A stretch of 64,000 bases of DNA from Paramacrobiotus metropolitanus (GCF_019649055.1 NW_026570276.1:920593-984592); one strand, 5' to 3'; positions 1 to 10,605 are shown, numbered from the stretch's first letter. Notes: a model not told the origin generated them from the sequence alone. Numbers and translations: made by a program.

Positions 1-197
1 AATTTGCTACGAAAACCAAATTGCGAAAGAAACCGCCGACCTCTTACCTTACGCTGACGCGAATTTCTCATTTTGGTTGTTATGAAGGTTGTGTCAATAT
101 TAACCTTGCTGCAGTAGAGTCTATCTTGGAACAGCGCGCGCATTTAACTGTTCTTCTTCCGGAAAATATGCAGATGCCTGAGCTGATTTCTCAATAA
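1..197 (+). CDS. Partial open frame at the left edge, unknown product
   Basis: One frame is open from the first bases to a TAA at 195-197, about 64 codons, with no ATG. The composition (HFGCYEGC near the middle, then a leucine-rich helix-like stretch ending PELISQ) looks coding. It may be the 3' end of a gene lying mostly outside the window. I do not recognise the family with certainty. It reads in the same direction as the polymerase gene that follows, and the 545 bases between them hold only promoter-like sequence. It could be a host gene just outside the Polinton or a further element gene. Confidence 0.3.
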   Translation, partial: FATKTKLRKKPPTSYLTLTRISHFGCYEGCVNINLAAVESILEQRAHLTVLLPENMQMPELISQ

Positions 198-742
198 TAT
201 CCATACATATGTGTTCTGAATGACGATAAAGAAAATCAAGAAAAAAAACAAAATTCGTTCGTTTACTTTTGAGAAAGCACTGCTAGCAGGAGAACAAAAT
301 AAATTTGTTTAGTGCTGCAAAAGGACACTGGCGCCAAAAAGAAATAAAAAAATATAAGCAATTTGTCATCGTCAACTAGGTCGAAAAATTGTTACACGTA
401 TTTGATTACAACGATATTCGAAGAAAAAATCTGAATGTTTCAGAAAAGCACAGTAGGAATTAAACAATATTCGAATTAATCCATCTTTTTTGCTAGGGTT
501 GTAAGAAGTTATTCACATCAGCTAGCAGGGTATACTATGTAATTATTTTCAATTATCCAAATCAGATCCAAAAATATACGATGTAATCGTTCACGGTTAT
601 CCACAATATCTGGTTTTATTGATGGTAACCGTTTTCAGTTACCACGATAATCGAAAAAAAATCCCGTTAATATATAAATGAGTTAACGAAGAAATGAGGC
701 GAAATATTAATTTCCTCAGTCTGATTGTTTTAAGTTTCAATC
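198..742 (+). promoter_or_regulatory. Upstream region of polB with GGTAAC/GTTACC dyad and TATA box
   Basis: Bases 198-540 are AT-rich and show nothing I can name. From about 560 there are GGTTATCC-type half sites and a perfect dyad, GGTAAC at 624-629 facing GTTACC at 638-643. A TATATAAA box follows at 671-678, about 65 bp before the ATG at 743. The half sites resemble those of the large array at 5.8-6.2 kb and of the cluster at 14.9-15.05 kb, which suggests a shared binding factor. Promoter function is inferred. Confidence 0.5.
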
Positions 743-3700
743 ATGGACGACCTAGTCACCGACGTGCCTTATGCAGTGGAAGATTTACTTAACGTGGAGT
801 GTACGGGTGAGAAATTTTCTAAAAATATCGACTACACTTTAAGTGCTTCTCTGTCAAAGTTTCCGAGCTGGATAAGATTCCTTTTCCGACGTCCCTATCG
901 CCATAACGCAGATCATTGAGAACTTGCTAGATACACTTCTGGTCAATGTGGGTCAAACCGAAATGGTTCGAATGCGACTCGACTCTAATTGTTTGAACCG
1001 ACCAATTTGGACGCCACCGATACAACGTTCCCAGCTTACCGTAAAGCGCTGGATGGCCGAAGTAGCCCGTGTACTTAATTCCTACGAGCAGTTTGTAATC
1101 GATGAGTCCTTTGAGATATCCTTGCAATATACCGATATTCCGAAAGGAACGTGTGTACGTGAAGTGCCCGCCCTCCTGCAACGGAGACTAGAAAAGATGA
1201 AATCGGTCGTGCTCATTAAGAATTCGGATCAAATTTGCTTGGCACGCGCACTGGTTATCGGGAAAGCTCATGCCGATGGAAACAACAACCTTTACCGCAA
1301 GTTAATGCGTGGGAAAAAACTGCAGACAAGAGAAGCGCAATGTCTTGTTCATCGAGCTGGATTTGTTGAACAAGAATTCAATTTACGGCACGTCCACAAA
1401 TTTCAAGAGATCCTGCATAAATACCAAATCATTGTTGTTAGTGTCGACCATGCAAACCTTATAGTTTTCAACGGACCGGTCCAGGAGAAAAGATCATTCT
1501 GTTACATCATGACCGCCATTTTGATTTACTGAACTCACTCCCGGCATTCTTTAAAAAAAAATATTGGTGCTATTCCTGCAACAAAGGATACTCTGATCGA
1601 AGAGACCATCGTTGCTCCAGCATCTGCAAAGCTTGCCTTCTGTCATCCTGCACGTCTAGCACGGCTGCCATGGTGCACTGTGAAGAGTGTAACCGAGACT
1701 TTTTCGGACAAGAATGTTACGCACAACATAAAAAAGCCGGCACCAGAGACAAACCAACCAGAAAAAGCATCTGCAGCACTGTATTTTTCTGTAAACAATG
1801 TTTGCGAATAGTTTCCCTCAAAGGACGAAGGAACGGTAATATTCATCAATGTGGAGAAGTGTTCTGCAAAACCTGTCAGAAACATGAATTGCCTCAAGTA
1901 CATCGGTGCTACATGAAGCCTCATAACGTTAATCTTGAAGAACTAGAACTCAATTCAAACGCCGAATTTCTGTATTTTGATTTCGAAACATATGTGGAAG
2001 GAAACGGAATTTTGGTGCCCAACCTAGCAGTAAGTTGGCTGAAGTAGAAAAAAAACATTTTCTTTGATTCGCTTATCTCTCCTTATACCTTTTAGGTTGT
2101 TCAAGATGATAACGGAAATGAATGGGTGTTTCCCAGCGAAGAAGAACCTTTGAACGGAGATATTACCAATCAATTATGTACGTTCCTTTTCAGTGAAGAT
2201 CATCGCGACCATTACATCATCGCACACAATTTCAAAGTACGTAATTTTTTTATCAAATAGGTATGTACCAATAAAACAAATAGCTTATTTGTAGTCATTT
2301 GATGGCTACTTCATTATGAGTTGGCTTTTAAAGAACGGAATCGTACCAAAGGTCATTTTGAACGGTGGCAAAATTCTGCAACTGGATGTGCCGCAATTGA
2401 ACATTCGGTTTCGAGATAGTATCAACTACAACCCACAAAGCCTTGCAAAATGGCCAGCGACATTCGGTTTGCCAGAAATCAGTAAGGAACCTTTCCGCAC
2501 CGGTTTAACCGAAAAGAAAACTGGAATTGCATCGTTCCATTTCCCTCAATGGATGAGTACGGTTACAATGCTATGAATGCCAAATCTAAAGATTCATTTC
2601 AACGCTGGTATGAAAAAGAGAGGCTTGAAAAAAATAATCTTTTTGATTTTCGTAAAGAGTTTGTGGACTACTGCAAGATGGACGTCACGGTTTTACGACT
2701 CTGTTGCCAGCAATTTCGAAAGCTATTTCAAGAGATTAGTCAAGGATTATGTCCGTTTGTCTCCTCGTTAACTATCGCGGGATTGTGTAACCGGTATTGG
2801 AGATCGTTTATGTTGAAACCAGAACAAATTGCACTATTACCACATGGACTTAATGCAAGGAATCGGCATCAATCCGTGAAGGCTAAGAAATGGCTTTCTT
2901 GGATGGAAGAGGATGGCAACTGTACAATTCAATCTGCCATCAATGGTTCCGAACACCGCGTCGGACCCTACTTTGTCGATGGATACAGAAATGACATCAA
3001 CATGGTCTATGAATTCTACGGATGCACATTTCATGGCTGCCCGAAATGTGTAGCGCCTAAAACTGTCCATCCGTTTCGCAATCTTCCAATGACCGATGTC
3101 TACCAAGAAACCCTTGATCGCGAAAATTACATTCGTACACAGGGTTACGGGCTCACCTCTATTTGGGAGCATGAGTACGACGAAGAACTCAAAACAAATC
3201 CAGAAATGAAGGCCTATATTACGCGGCAGCATTTTACCGAACGCCTAAACCCACGGGATGCTTTCTATGGAGGGAGAACAAACGCCGTGAAACTTTTTCA
3301 TGAAGTGTCCGAGGATGAAAAAATCTGCTATTTTGACGTCAACAGCGAGTATCCCTTCGTTAACAAAAACAGACGGTATCCTGTTGGGCACCCTATTGTG
3401 ATTACAAAAAACTTTGAAGATATCCAGTCTTATTTCGGAATGGTGTTGTGTGAGATTTTACCCCCTGGTGATCTGCAGCTTCCGGTGTTACCGTATCGAT
3501 GCGGAGGAAAGTTGACTTTTCCTTTATGCCGAACATGTATGGAAAAGCATCAAAATAGCAGATGCGAGCACGCGGACTGCGATCGTACTATCACCGGCAC
3601 GTGGTGCACACCAGAAATCATCAAAGCCTTGGATAAGGGCTACACAGTTGTGAGAATTTTTGAAGTGTGGCATTTCGACAAGTACGAAGACCGGTTGTTT

Positions 3701-4764
3701 GAGGAATATATCAACCGGTTCCTTAAACTCAAGACCGAGGCTAGCGGTTGGCCGACCGAGATTCAGAGCGAGAGGGAGAAGCAGAAATACATAACCGATT
3801 TCAAAAATCATGAAAACGTGGATCTGGAGTACAACAAAATCAATCCTAATCCCGGTTTGAGAGCTTTAGCGAAGCTGTGTTTGAACAGGTAAAAATGTAC
3901 TGTGTCGCATAAACACTGCCAGCATTTTAAAAAAGCTCTTGGTTTTATAGCTTTTGGGGTCGGCTTGGAATGCAGGACAACAAATTGAATACAATGTACA
4001 TCAGCGAGCCAGAAAAATTTTATGACATGTTGCTCTCTGGGAAATATCACGTTCACTCCTGGGACCTTTTAACGATGACGTTGTGCAGATCACCTACACT
4101 ACCGAAAGCAATTTTGTGGATCGGAATCCGAACACCAATGTGATTCTTGCAGCGTAAGCTGAACGGTCTGTCAAACAAGAAATATTACTTAAAACCAATT
4201 ATTCTTCTTGGTTGTAGGTTTACAACATGCTGGGCTCGCCTTCACTTGCTGAACTTCATGGAAATGGTGGAAGGTCGTTTGTTATATTTCGATACAGGTG
4301 AGCAAATCACTAGTTTTTATTTCTAATAGAATAAATTCCATAATCTAACTTTTGACAGATTCCATATTTTTTGTAAGCCGACCGGGTTTTGCGGATCCAC
4401 CGACGGGTATGTTTCTTGGCGACCTTACCAATGAATTGAAACCGGGCCAGCATATTGTACAGTTCGTTAGCTTGGGAGCAAAAACTTATTCCTACGTCAC
4501 CAATGATGGAGACAGTGTTGTGAAAGTTAAAGGATTCACGATAAACAAGCGAACGAGTGAACAGATCAACTTTAAGACTATGTTGGACATGTTGTCGAAC
4601 CGAAAAATTGTTACTGTGGATTATCCTGATGTTCTGCAGCGTAACAAAGCTAGTATGACAATCCGAAATGTGAACATGGTAAAGAGATTTCAAGTGACGT
4701 ATGATAAACGTCGCATTTTGATAGTGAGTACAATACTGTTCCATACGGATATATTCTAGGTTAA
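743..4764 (+). pseudogene. polB: Polinton protein-primed DNA polymerase B, intron-containing, frame-broken
   Basis: This is a family B polymerase with 3'-5' exonuclease, which would replicate the linear element by protein priming. Inferred exons: 743-806, 877-2029, 2096-2236, 2295-3888, 3951-4153, 4218-4297, 4359-4764, all with GT-AG introns of 58-70 nt. Exonuclease motifs are YFDFET (about 1974-1991), AHNFKSFDGYF across the 2237-2294 intron, and YCKMDVTVL (about 2672-2698). Polymerase motifs are DVNSEYP (about 3337-3357), LNSFWG across the 3889-3950 intron, and FDTDS across the 4298-4358 intron. The C-terminal PYG of this family is at about 4741-4749. All catalytic residues are present. The frame is broken by single bases near 1488-1491, 2482-2487, 4060-4070 and 4716-4719, mostly in short homopolymers, with no in-frame nonsense codon seen. 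The 3' end meets the convergent TBP-like gene. Recent decay and assembly error are both possible. Confidence 0.9.
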
Positions 4765-5290
4765 TGCGGTGCTTTATTAAATTCTTCAATCATCTTCGCA
4801 ATGTGGTCTACGGCTATGCATAGCTGGTCAGTAGTTTTCAATCCAAGAAAATTGCATTTACCGGAAGGAAACAAAACTGCACATCCAACATCAAGCTTAA
4901 TTGCCAGGCCACTAAATAATTCCGGCGTATATTCTAGATGAAAATACGTGCTGAACTTTTCAATATGTACTCGCTCAGGAAATACATGATTGCCCACAAT
5001 ATTAACCACTCGATAGTTAGTAACAGTGCATGGATAACCAATTCCAACTAAAATTTTTGCAAAGCGATGGACCAAAACTTGTGCGTCATCTTCAGTTCGT
5101 GCGCCATTTACGGTAATCTTACCATTTCGATAAAGTTGACAGTGTGCTTTGTAAGGCGTTAGAATGCGCAAAAGCAGTCCTGAAAACTTGTGTGGAATGT
5201 ATTGGGCCAGTGGTAACGCTTTTCAATCCTCCTCAGGTCCAGGATAGTGTTTAAGTCCGCAACGGCAACGACATTGGTGATTCTGGGCAT
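4761..5290 (-). CDS. TATA-binding-protein-like protein encoded by the Polinton
   Basis: The frame is about 176 codons, the size of a TBP core, and aligns across both TBP pseudo-repeats. Landmarks are RNGKITVNGA and GIGYP in repeat 1, then NIVG, YTPELFSGL and FPSGK in repeat 2. The four positions whose Phe side chains kink TATA DNA in cellular TBP are aromatic here (Tyr, Tyr, Phe, Phe). I place the start at the ATG 5290-5288. The first TBP strand is read there in a frame that overlaps the last 68 nt of the upstream gene. One missing base in the TTTT run 5220-5223 then shifts to the frame that runs to the TAA at 4763-4761. That TAA overlaps the polB stop tail to tail. It is probably a promoter-recognition factor for element genes. 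Family membership is well supported; the viral role is inferred. Confidence 0.85.
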
Positions 5291-5726
5291 CGCAGTGGTA
5301 CCACAAAGCAAATCGAACGGCTTTACGGAGGGTTGACACAGGCAGCGAAGTGAGTTTATGGTACGGGGGACAGCCCAATGACTCTAGGTTTCTAACTTCG
5401 GGTAGGTACTGCTCCAGCAGCCGGCACTTCTCTAGACCTTTTGCAAAGAACCGTATTGCATTCGGCCGTCCAATTCTTCGGAAAATGTCCTCCAGGGCGC
5501 AAGTCATTTGGTTATGCCGGTACTCGCCTTCTGTATACCACACCAATCCATGTGAGTGACGAGCTTGTTGTTTTAGCGCACGGTCATGCTTGCTAGCGAA
5601 TCGCGGGAGCGTGAAGGTGTAGAGGCTTTGCTCGGCTTTTTCGGGACAGTAGAAAGCCAGTTGCTTAATATATTTCGTTCCGTCGATAACAAACCAGTCG
5701 GCATCCAGTATGCAGGGTGTTGCCAT
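5223..5726 (-). CDS. Conserved Polinton-associated protein, unknown function
   Basis: This is an intact 167-codon frame with a good ATG and a TGA at 5225-5223. The layout resembles a protein family common in Mavericks and invertebrate genomes: an N-terminal strand ending DGTKYIKQLAF, a central HGLVWYTEGEYRH block, a RFFAKGLEKCRLLEQYLP segment, then NLESLGCPP and a Cys/His-rich tail (HCDAQNHQCRCRC). An exonuclease-like or nuclease-like fold has crossed my mind, but no catalytic set can be proved by eye. The Cys/His tail may bind zinc. The 3' end overlaps the TBP-like gene, so the two are probably one transcription unit. It diverges from the PC4-like gene across the dyad array. Confidence 0.6.
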   Translation of the reverse strand: MATPCILDADWFVIDGTKYIKQLAFYCPEKAEQSLYTFTLPRFASKHDRALKQQARHSHGLVWYTEGEYRHNQMTCALEDIFRRIGRPNAIRFFAKGLEKCRLLEQYLPEVRNLESLGCPPYHKLTSLPVSTLRKAVRFALWYHCDAQNHQCRCRCGLKHYPGPEED

Positions 5727-6359
5727 GTTTCAAAAAGTGTTTTTAATCGCAAAGTTTACCAAACGACAACTAAACTGATGGTCGCTGCCGATCAGGTTCG
5801 CTGACCAGTTGGTTGAACGTTGGACCACGGGATAACAGGAACCAGTTATCTGAATGGTGTGTCGATTACCAGAAACGGTTATCCGTATGGTTCATGGATA
5901 ACCGTGACTGGTTATCCGTATGGACAGTTGATAACCGAAACTGGTTATCGGTACGGACCACGGATAACCGTAACTGATAATCCATAAAGATTGTGATAAC
6001 CGTTTCTGATTATCCGTGCGGCCCATGGATGATCGGCCCTGATTACCCCGTTTGGACCGTAAATAACCGAAACTGGTTATCCGTACAGTACATAGATAAC
6101 CGAAACTGAATATCCATGAGGGTTAACGATAACTGTATCCGGTTATCCTTACGGTCCATGGATGACCGAAAACAGTCATCTTGGTTCAAGAATAATTATG
6201 GAATCCGAATAACTGAAGCGCCGTCGGATAATCGCGACTGATTAACTTTGTCCCCAAACCCATCGACCAACAAACCCCACTATAAAAGCCTAGCAGCTTT
6301 AGGAAACAGCTAGTCAATCTAGTTTTTTTTCTATTGCCTATCCAGTTTCCGGAATAGAT
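5727..6359. promoter_or_regulatory. Divergent promoter region with 33-bp GATAACC dyad array
   Basis: The region between two divergent element genes contains about eleven copies of GATAACC-N6-GGTTATC or close variants. Units start at about 5831, 5874, 5897, 5930, 5963, 5995, 6028, 6062, 6095, 6128 and 6161. The last nine are spaced 32-34 bp apart, close to three helical turns. Each unit is itself palindromic, as expected for a dimeric binding site. A TATAAAAG box is at 6281-6288, 72 bp before the ATG at 6360. No equally clear TATA lies before the minus-strand gene at 5726. The array could be an operator or enhancer, or a replication or packaging signal. Confidence 0.75.
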
Positions 6360-7342
6360 ATGGAGTTCATTGATTTGTTTGGCGCAAAGCCACCTCAGCC
6401 GGACCCTAGCAAGCGTAAGCGAAAAGACGGGGGGCGAACGGACGTTAAGAAGACTAAACCGAGCGGACAGGAGGCGGATGTTGAGAAAGGCAAACTAGCC
6501 AATCTACCGGATGGTGTGAACTCTCATCCGCGCTTTGCTTTCACGCAAGTGGGAAGGCCGGTGTATCGCTTGGGCAACGACAAATTTGTTTACGTGGGAC
6601 CAAACACCGACGGGAAGATCAGTACGATTCGTATCGTTTTTGGTGAATGGAAGGAGCAACCGGACAATTCCTGGAAAGCCAGCTACGGGAAGAACGTTTC
6701 GCTATCTAAAACCGGTTTTCTCCGTTTGGCCGCGCTCATGCTGACCGAAAAAGCCGACATGGATGAAGCGGCCCGGGCCAGCGCAGCCGAAACTGGACGG
6801 CTGACACCGTTGTATCTGTTGGACAGTAGCATGTATTTTGGTTGGAGCCGTTTCAATGGCACCAACGTGGCCACGATTCGGCGCTTTGAAGTGAAGGGTG
6901 GGGATATGATTCCTACTCGTTACGGTATCTCTTTCGGTGAACGATGCTATGATGGGTTAAAAGGTTTAATGAAGGACCTGCAGCTGTTCAAGGACATTGC
7001 CAAAATCCAAAAGGAACAGGGTACCCAAGACCCAATCAAGGAAGGACTGACCTTCTCAACGCTGTGTGAAAATATTGCTGATGCTTTGGCGCCACTGGTC
7101 AAGCAATTGGACAACGGACGTTTCAACGCTGTCATGAAGACAACTATGTACCGTCCGATGCGGAATGGAACGGGGCCGTGGAGCGCCTTTTGGAATTACG
7201 TATGGTCCATGGGATCTTGTTTGGATTGGATAAGCTAAGTGTTGAACAGGCTCTGGACCTCGATGTGGTTGGTTTTTTGGCTAAACATGGTGATAAAATT
7301 CGAACCAAGGTTGGAGATATCATTTCGGCTGATTATTGTTAA
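6360..7342 (+). pseudogene. Protein with two PC4-like ssDNA-binding domains, one frame break
   Basis: PC4/Sub1 proteins bind single-stranded DNA and link activators to TBP/TFIIA. After a basic lysine-rich N-terminus (residues 15-45, NLS-like), residues about 75-125 carry a strand set ending GKNVSLSKTGFLRL, like the GKxISL segment of PC4. Residues about 155-205 repeat the pattern, with NVATIRRFEVKGG followed by RYGISFGERCYDGLK. Cellular PC4 works as a homodimer, so two domains in one chain may form a built-in dimer. The first frame stops at 7238, but the adjacent frame stays open to a TAA at 7340-7342 with sensible sequence. I therefore infer a one-base break near 7155-7158 and a full length of about 326 residues. 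The PC4 assignment rests on pattern, not on a search. Confidence 0.55.
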
Positions 7343-7395
7343 GTTGCTGTTTTTCATCTACTTGTACGAATAACGGAAACGGGTGAGTGATTTTT

Positions 7396-7905
7396 TTATT
7401 TCATTAAACGCTTACACATTTGTCGGAGAAGAGCTCCATCCACCATGGTTGTATTAATGTCGAAAAAAGAATTAACATACTGACAAACCATTTTGTCGTT
7501 GCTTGTTCGGCTATCCGTAAACAAATGCACAATATTAGTGTATGACTCACCACCACAGCGTCGTAGAATAAAAACAAACAGTACTGCCCACAGACAGTGC
7601 TAAATTCAGACTGAAACTGTTCATTTTGTAGAGTTATTTCATTGGCTGCCACCAGTGACGCAAAATGCGGAGAGTAGCTTTCCAAAGTTTTCCCGTACGA
7701 ATCAAACATTTCCATTTTACCAGCCTGTTCTTGGTACAGCGCAATCCAGTGTTCGCCTTCTTGGTCGGCTGGGTCGGTATTCACCACACGCTCCCGGAAA
7801 AGGTGCCAGTGTTGCTGGAACTTGATCGCTGGCATACACCCCACGAAATACGGCTGTGGTCTGAGGTTTCCCATGGAGTGCTGAGGTAATTTCCTGTGTA
7901 TTCAT
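7396..7905 (-). pseudogene. Adenain-like cysteine protease, two frame breaks
   Basis: This is the capsid-maturation protease of Polintons and adenoviruses (C5/C48-like). The catalytic His is in GEHWIAL, the acidic residue in MFDSYG and the Cys in STVCGQYC, in the usual order. The ATG at 7905-7903 overlaps the major-capsid stop as ATGA. The N-terminal frame (with FRGVYASDQVP) runs to the AAAA run at 7798-7801. The catalytic part follows in a second frame to about 7545-7555. The C-terminal part, with LRQMCKRLMK, is in a third frame ending in a TAA at 7398-7396. Length without breaks is about 170 residues, normal for the family. Both breaks are single-base. Confidence 0.85.
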
Positions 7906-9236
7906 GTTGTAAAGTCCGCAATGAGCTGTCGATGCTGGTTGATTTCGATAATGCTGTCATAGACCAGCATGCACACCATCATAATGGTATTTTTCAATGG
8001 TTTGCCAAAGACACCGAGACACTCAGGTTTCCCTGTTTGATCAGTGTCAGTGGTCCACGGCCGGTATGTCCTGGCGTCAAGTCGAATCCAAAAATGGTGT
8101 ATCCGTCATTATACTGGGTCCGATTGAATGGTAAGCCGCCTTGCAAACTGGGTCGGTGTCCCAGTGTGTCCAGCAGCCCGTCGTAGCACTCCAACGATAG
8201 ATTATGCGCAAAATCGGCAGTGTAGGGTTTCGTAGGGTAGCTCTGACCGTCCACTTCGACGCTGATTTGTGTAATGTTGAAGTGTTGGAAGTTGAAAGGA
8301 TTTTTCTTTTGCGATCCGTGAAAGTCTTCGCTGTCCACAAAACCAATAAAGACAACCTTGGGAATTTGTCCAATCTGCAAATTGCTGATTACGGTGCTTT
8401 GGGTTCGTTGGGGAATGTCCGACACGCGCATCACCACGCGTTCGATATGGTACTTGACCGTCTTTTTCAACAGTTCTCCAGCGACGGCGGTCAGAAAGTC
8501 CGGTGATGGAATGTAGCGACGTACTGACAAACGCGCGTTACGGATAAATGGTTTGAAGGTCTTGGTGGTGTCCGTATCCCATACGCGTAGGGCAAACTCT
8601 GGTCGACTTACCACTAGGCGAATATTGACGGGAACACCGGTGCACAGCGGTTTGCTTTGGTCAAAAAGGTCCGAAAATAGCTTGCCGGAAAGCTGCACGT
8701 ATTGTCCTGCATTAAATAGTGCCGCTCGATTTTTTTCACCGTTATTGGCGGTTTCACTGTTGAAGGAACCTGGGCTATCGTAATAAAAAGCGGCAGATGT
8801 CAGTTGGCTTTGTTGGGCGTCCAGTGTGAGACAACAGTGATTCTAGGTAGGCGCGGTACGGGTAGAAAGTTGCGGCATCCGAGATCAATCGGTTGGCTAC
8901 CGTCACATGGCATGAGGAAAACAGGGAGTGCAGAAGGTTGTTAACTGGTGCCACTCCATCAGCCGTTGTTATCAGTTCCCATTCACCGGTACTCTTACGG
9001 ACTTTAATACCCACTTCTAATTCCAGGATCATGTCCGCTAAACTGAGTAGTCCGGACGTGCTAGGCGGAATGAAGAAATTGATGTCACCGGCTGATCCGT
9101 TGTCCGTTAGGATGGTAGTGGGGTTGAGCTTCTCATGCTCGGTGCGCCATCGGTCCGTTAAAGTCGCCGGTAATGCAAAGAGCTGGTTCTCCAGTTGCAT
9201 GGCCGGCTCCGAATTTTCCATCATCAACATGGCCAT
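7902..9236 (-). pseudogene. Major capsid protein (double jelly-roll, hexon-like), two frame breaks
   Basis: The gene spans about 445 codons from ATG 9236 to TGA 7904-7902. The N-terminal domain shows family landmarks: INFFIPPSTSGLLSLADM, then APVNNLLHSLFSSCHV and YPYRAYLESLL. The first frame ends at 8775, and coding resumes near 8821 in another frame with LDAQQSQLTSAAFYYDSPG. The second jelly roll contains the long IPKVVFIGFVDSEDF and LECYDGLLDTLG segments. A further break near 8007-8009 leads to the C-terminal NTIMMVCMLVYDS and INQHRQLI segment, where the family carries a conserved yDxxixI motif. It would assemble the icosahedral shell with the minor capsid encoded just upstream. Breaks are single-base with no internal nonsense. 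Confidence 0.85.
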
Positions 9237-9239
9237 TTT

Positions 9240-9638
9240 TCAAAAGAAGTCGGGGATATTGGTAGGAGGAATACGTTTAACTCGTAGAACTTTACGTCGA
9301 ACTCGTCGTTTTTTCCGGACACCTTCACCTTCTTGGGAAGCGAATCGTTTTCCAATGGCTGTTCCCGCACGCGAGGCTACCTCTTTAATAGCCCCGGTCG
9401 CCGCTTCTTGCAGGTGAGGGGTAGCCGCTTCAAGAGCGGCTCTGGCATGCGGTGCCGCCTTTCGTAATATGGGTTGAACAAATCCTGATAGCTTGGCAAA
9501 CAGGTTTTTCAAAATCTGCGGGAAGCCGGATCCGTTTTGCAGGGTTCCTCGGTACCGGATCAATGCGCTGCCACCCGTCTGACTGACAAAGACGTTTTCA
9601 TATCGCCGGGGATCCGGCACGTACGCAACGAGAGGCAT
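9240..9638 (-). CDS. pVI/pX-like minor virion protein
   Basis: This is an intact 132-codon frame. After a short polar start comes a GSGFPQILKNLFAKLSGF amphipathic or hydrophobic segment (residues about 36-53). An alanine-rich helix follows (about 60-95), then a strongly basic tail RKKRRVRRKVLRVKR. This layout matches the small capsid-associated protein between the minor and major capsid genes in Polintons and adintoviruses, compared with adenovirus pVI (membrane lytic) or pX (DNA condensing). The start lies 1 nt after the stop of the upstream minor-capsid gene, and its stop lies 3 nt before the major-capsid ATG. This spacing suggests one polycistronic or tightly packed late unit. Confidence 0.7.
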   Translation of the reverse strand: MPLVAYVPDPRRYENVFVSQTGGSALIRYRGTLQNGSGFPQILKNLFAKLSGFVQPILRKAAPHARAALEAATPHLQEAATGAIKEVASRAGTAIGKRFASQEGEGVRKKRRVRRKVLRVKRIPPTNIPDFF

Positions 9639-9639
9639 T

Positions 9640-10605
9640 TTAGTAGAGTCGTTGTGGTCGGAAATGTAGCTTTACAAGGATTTTCCCGTTTGAAACTTGG
9701 CGTCGTCTCCCAGGTCGTTGGCAATGGTCAGCTTTATGGTTTCGAAATGTTGGCGTAATACAGGGACATAGTGGGAATGTCGAATCTGGCCTCCACAATC
9801 TGATTGACTTCTCCTCTAATAGGCACGGAACGTAAAAACTGCGCTGCGGTATCGCCGATCAAGCTGTAGTCGGCCACATCGCTGTATACAAACAGGCTTT
9901 GATTACCCAGCAGAGTGTTGACCGGTCGCTCCGAAATAAAGCTGGTCAATTTGGGATTAGGAGGCTTGGCCAGAAATGATAGGTACTGGATACTGATGTT
10001 CTTTGTCTCCATAGGAAATGGACCGATGAACGCATTGCTGTTACTTTCCATCGGCACATCCGGTTTTAATACACTATGTTCAAATCCCAGCATTTTTTGT
10101 AAGACTATTGACGACGGGGAAAGACGACGGAAACCCGATCGTTGCCAATATTCAGTCGGACCCGATGATTGGTGGCGGTCAGCAGCTGAACGGTGAAAGC
10201 TCTGTCCGCAGTCAAAGCGCTCTTGTCAGCGTGCACCGTATCGTCCACCATGTACGATCCAACCTTGGGTACCAATGAATTAATGGTTTTCAGTAACAAC
10301 TCTGCATCTTTGTAATTTCCAGGGGATAGTGATCTCGTCGGTATGGACAACTTGGTCCGCGGCCTCCAAAAAATTCGCTTCATCCTTTTTTAATCTGAAT
10401 TCTCGAACGATGTGCACCTCAATCTTTTGCTCAACTGGAAGTGTGAAAAGGAGTTGAGGTACTGTAGTTCAACGAGGGCCATTTCCCATTTCCCTTTCAG
10501 GGTAATGGGATGCTTCAGTTTGGTCGTCCAATTGGACGGAGTATTGTTGGGGTCCGTGGCGACGTCGCTTGGCAGCGTCACGTAGAACGGTGCTCCTTCA
10601 TACAT
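9640..10605 (-). pseudogene. Minor capsid (penton-type) protein with several frame breaks
   Basis: The N-terminus has the hallmark FYVTLP, then NTPSNWTTKL and GKWEMALVEL, typical of the Polinton penton-like single jelly-roll protein. Downstream landmarks are AELLLKTINSLVP, then LQKMLGF, SLFVYSDVADYSLIGD and RFDIP. The frame changes at about 10446-10449 (AAAA), 10322-10325 (GGGG), 10116-10119 (GGGG), 9773-9775 (GGG) and 9681-9687 (TTTTCCC). Each is a single-base step in a homopolymer on the plus strand. The gene ends in a TAA at 9642-9640. Full length would be about 320 residues. It overlaps the end of the integrase gene by about 28 nt. Confidence 0.8.
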
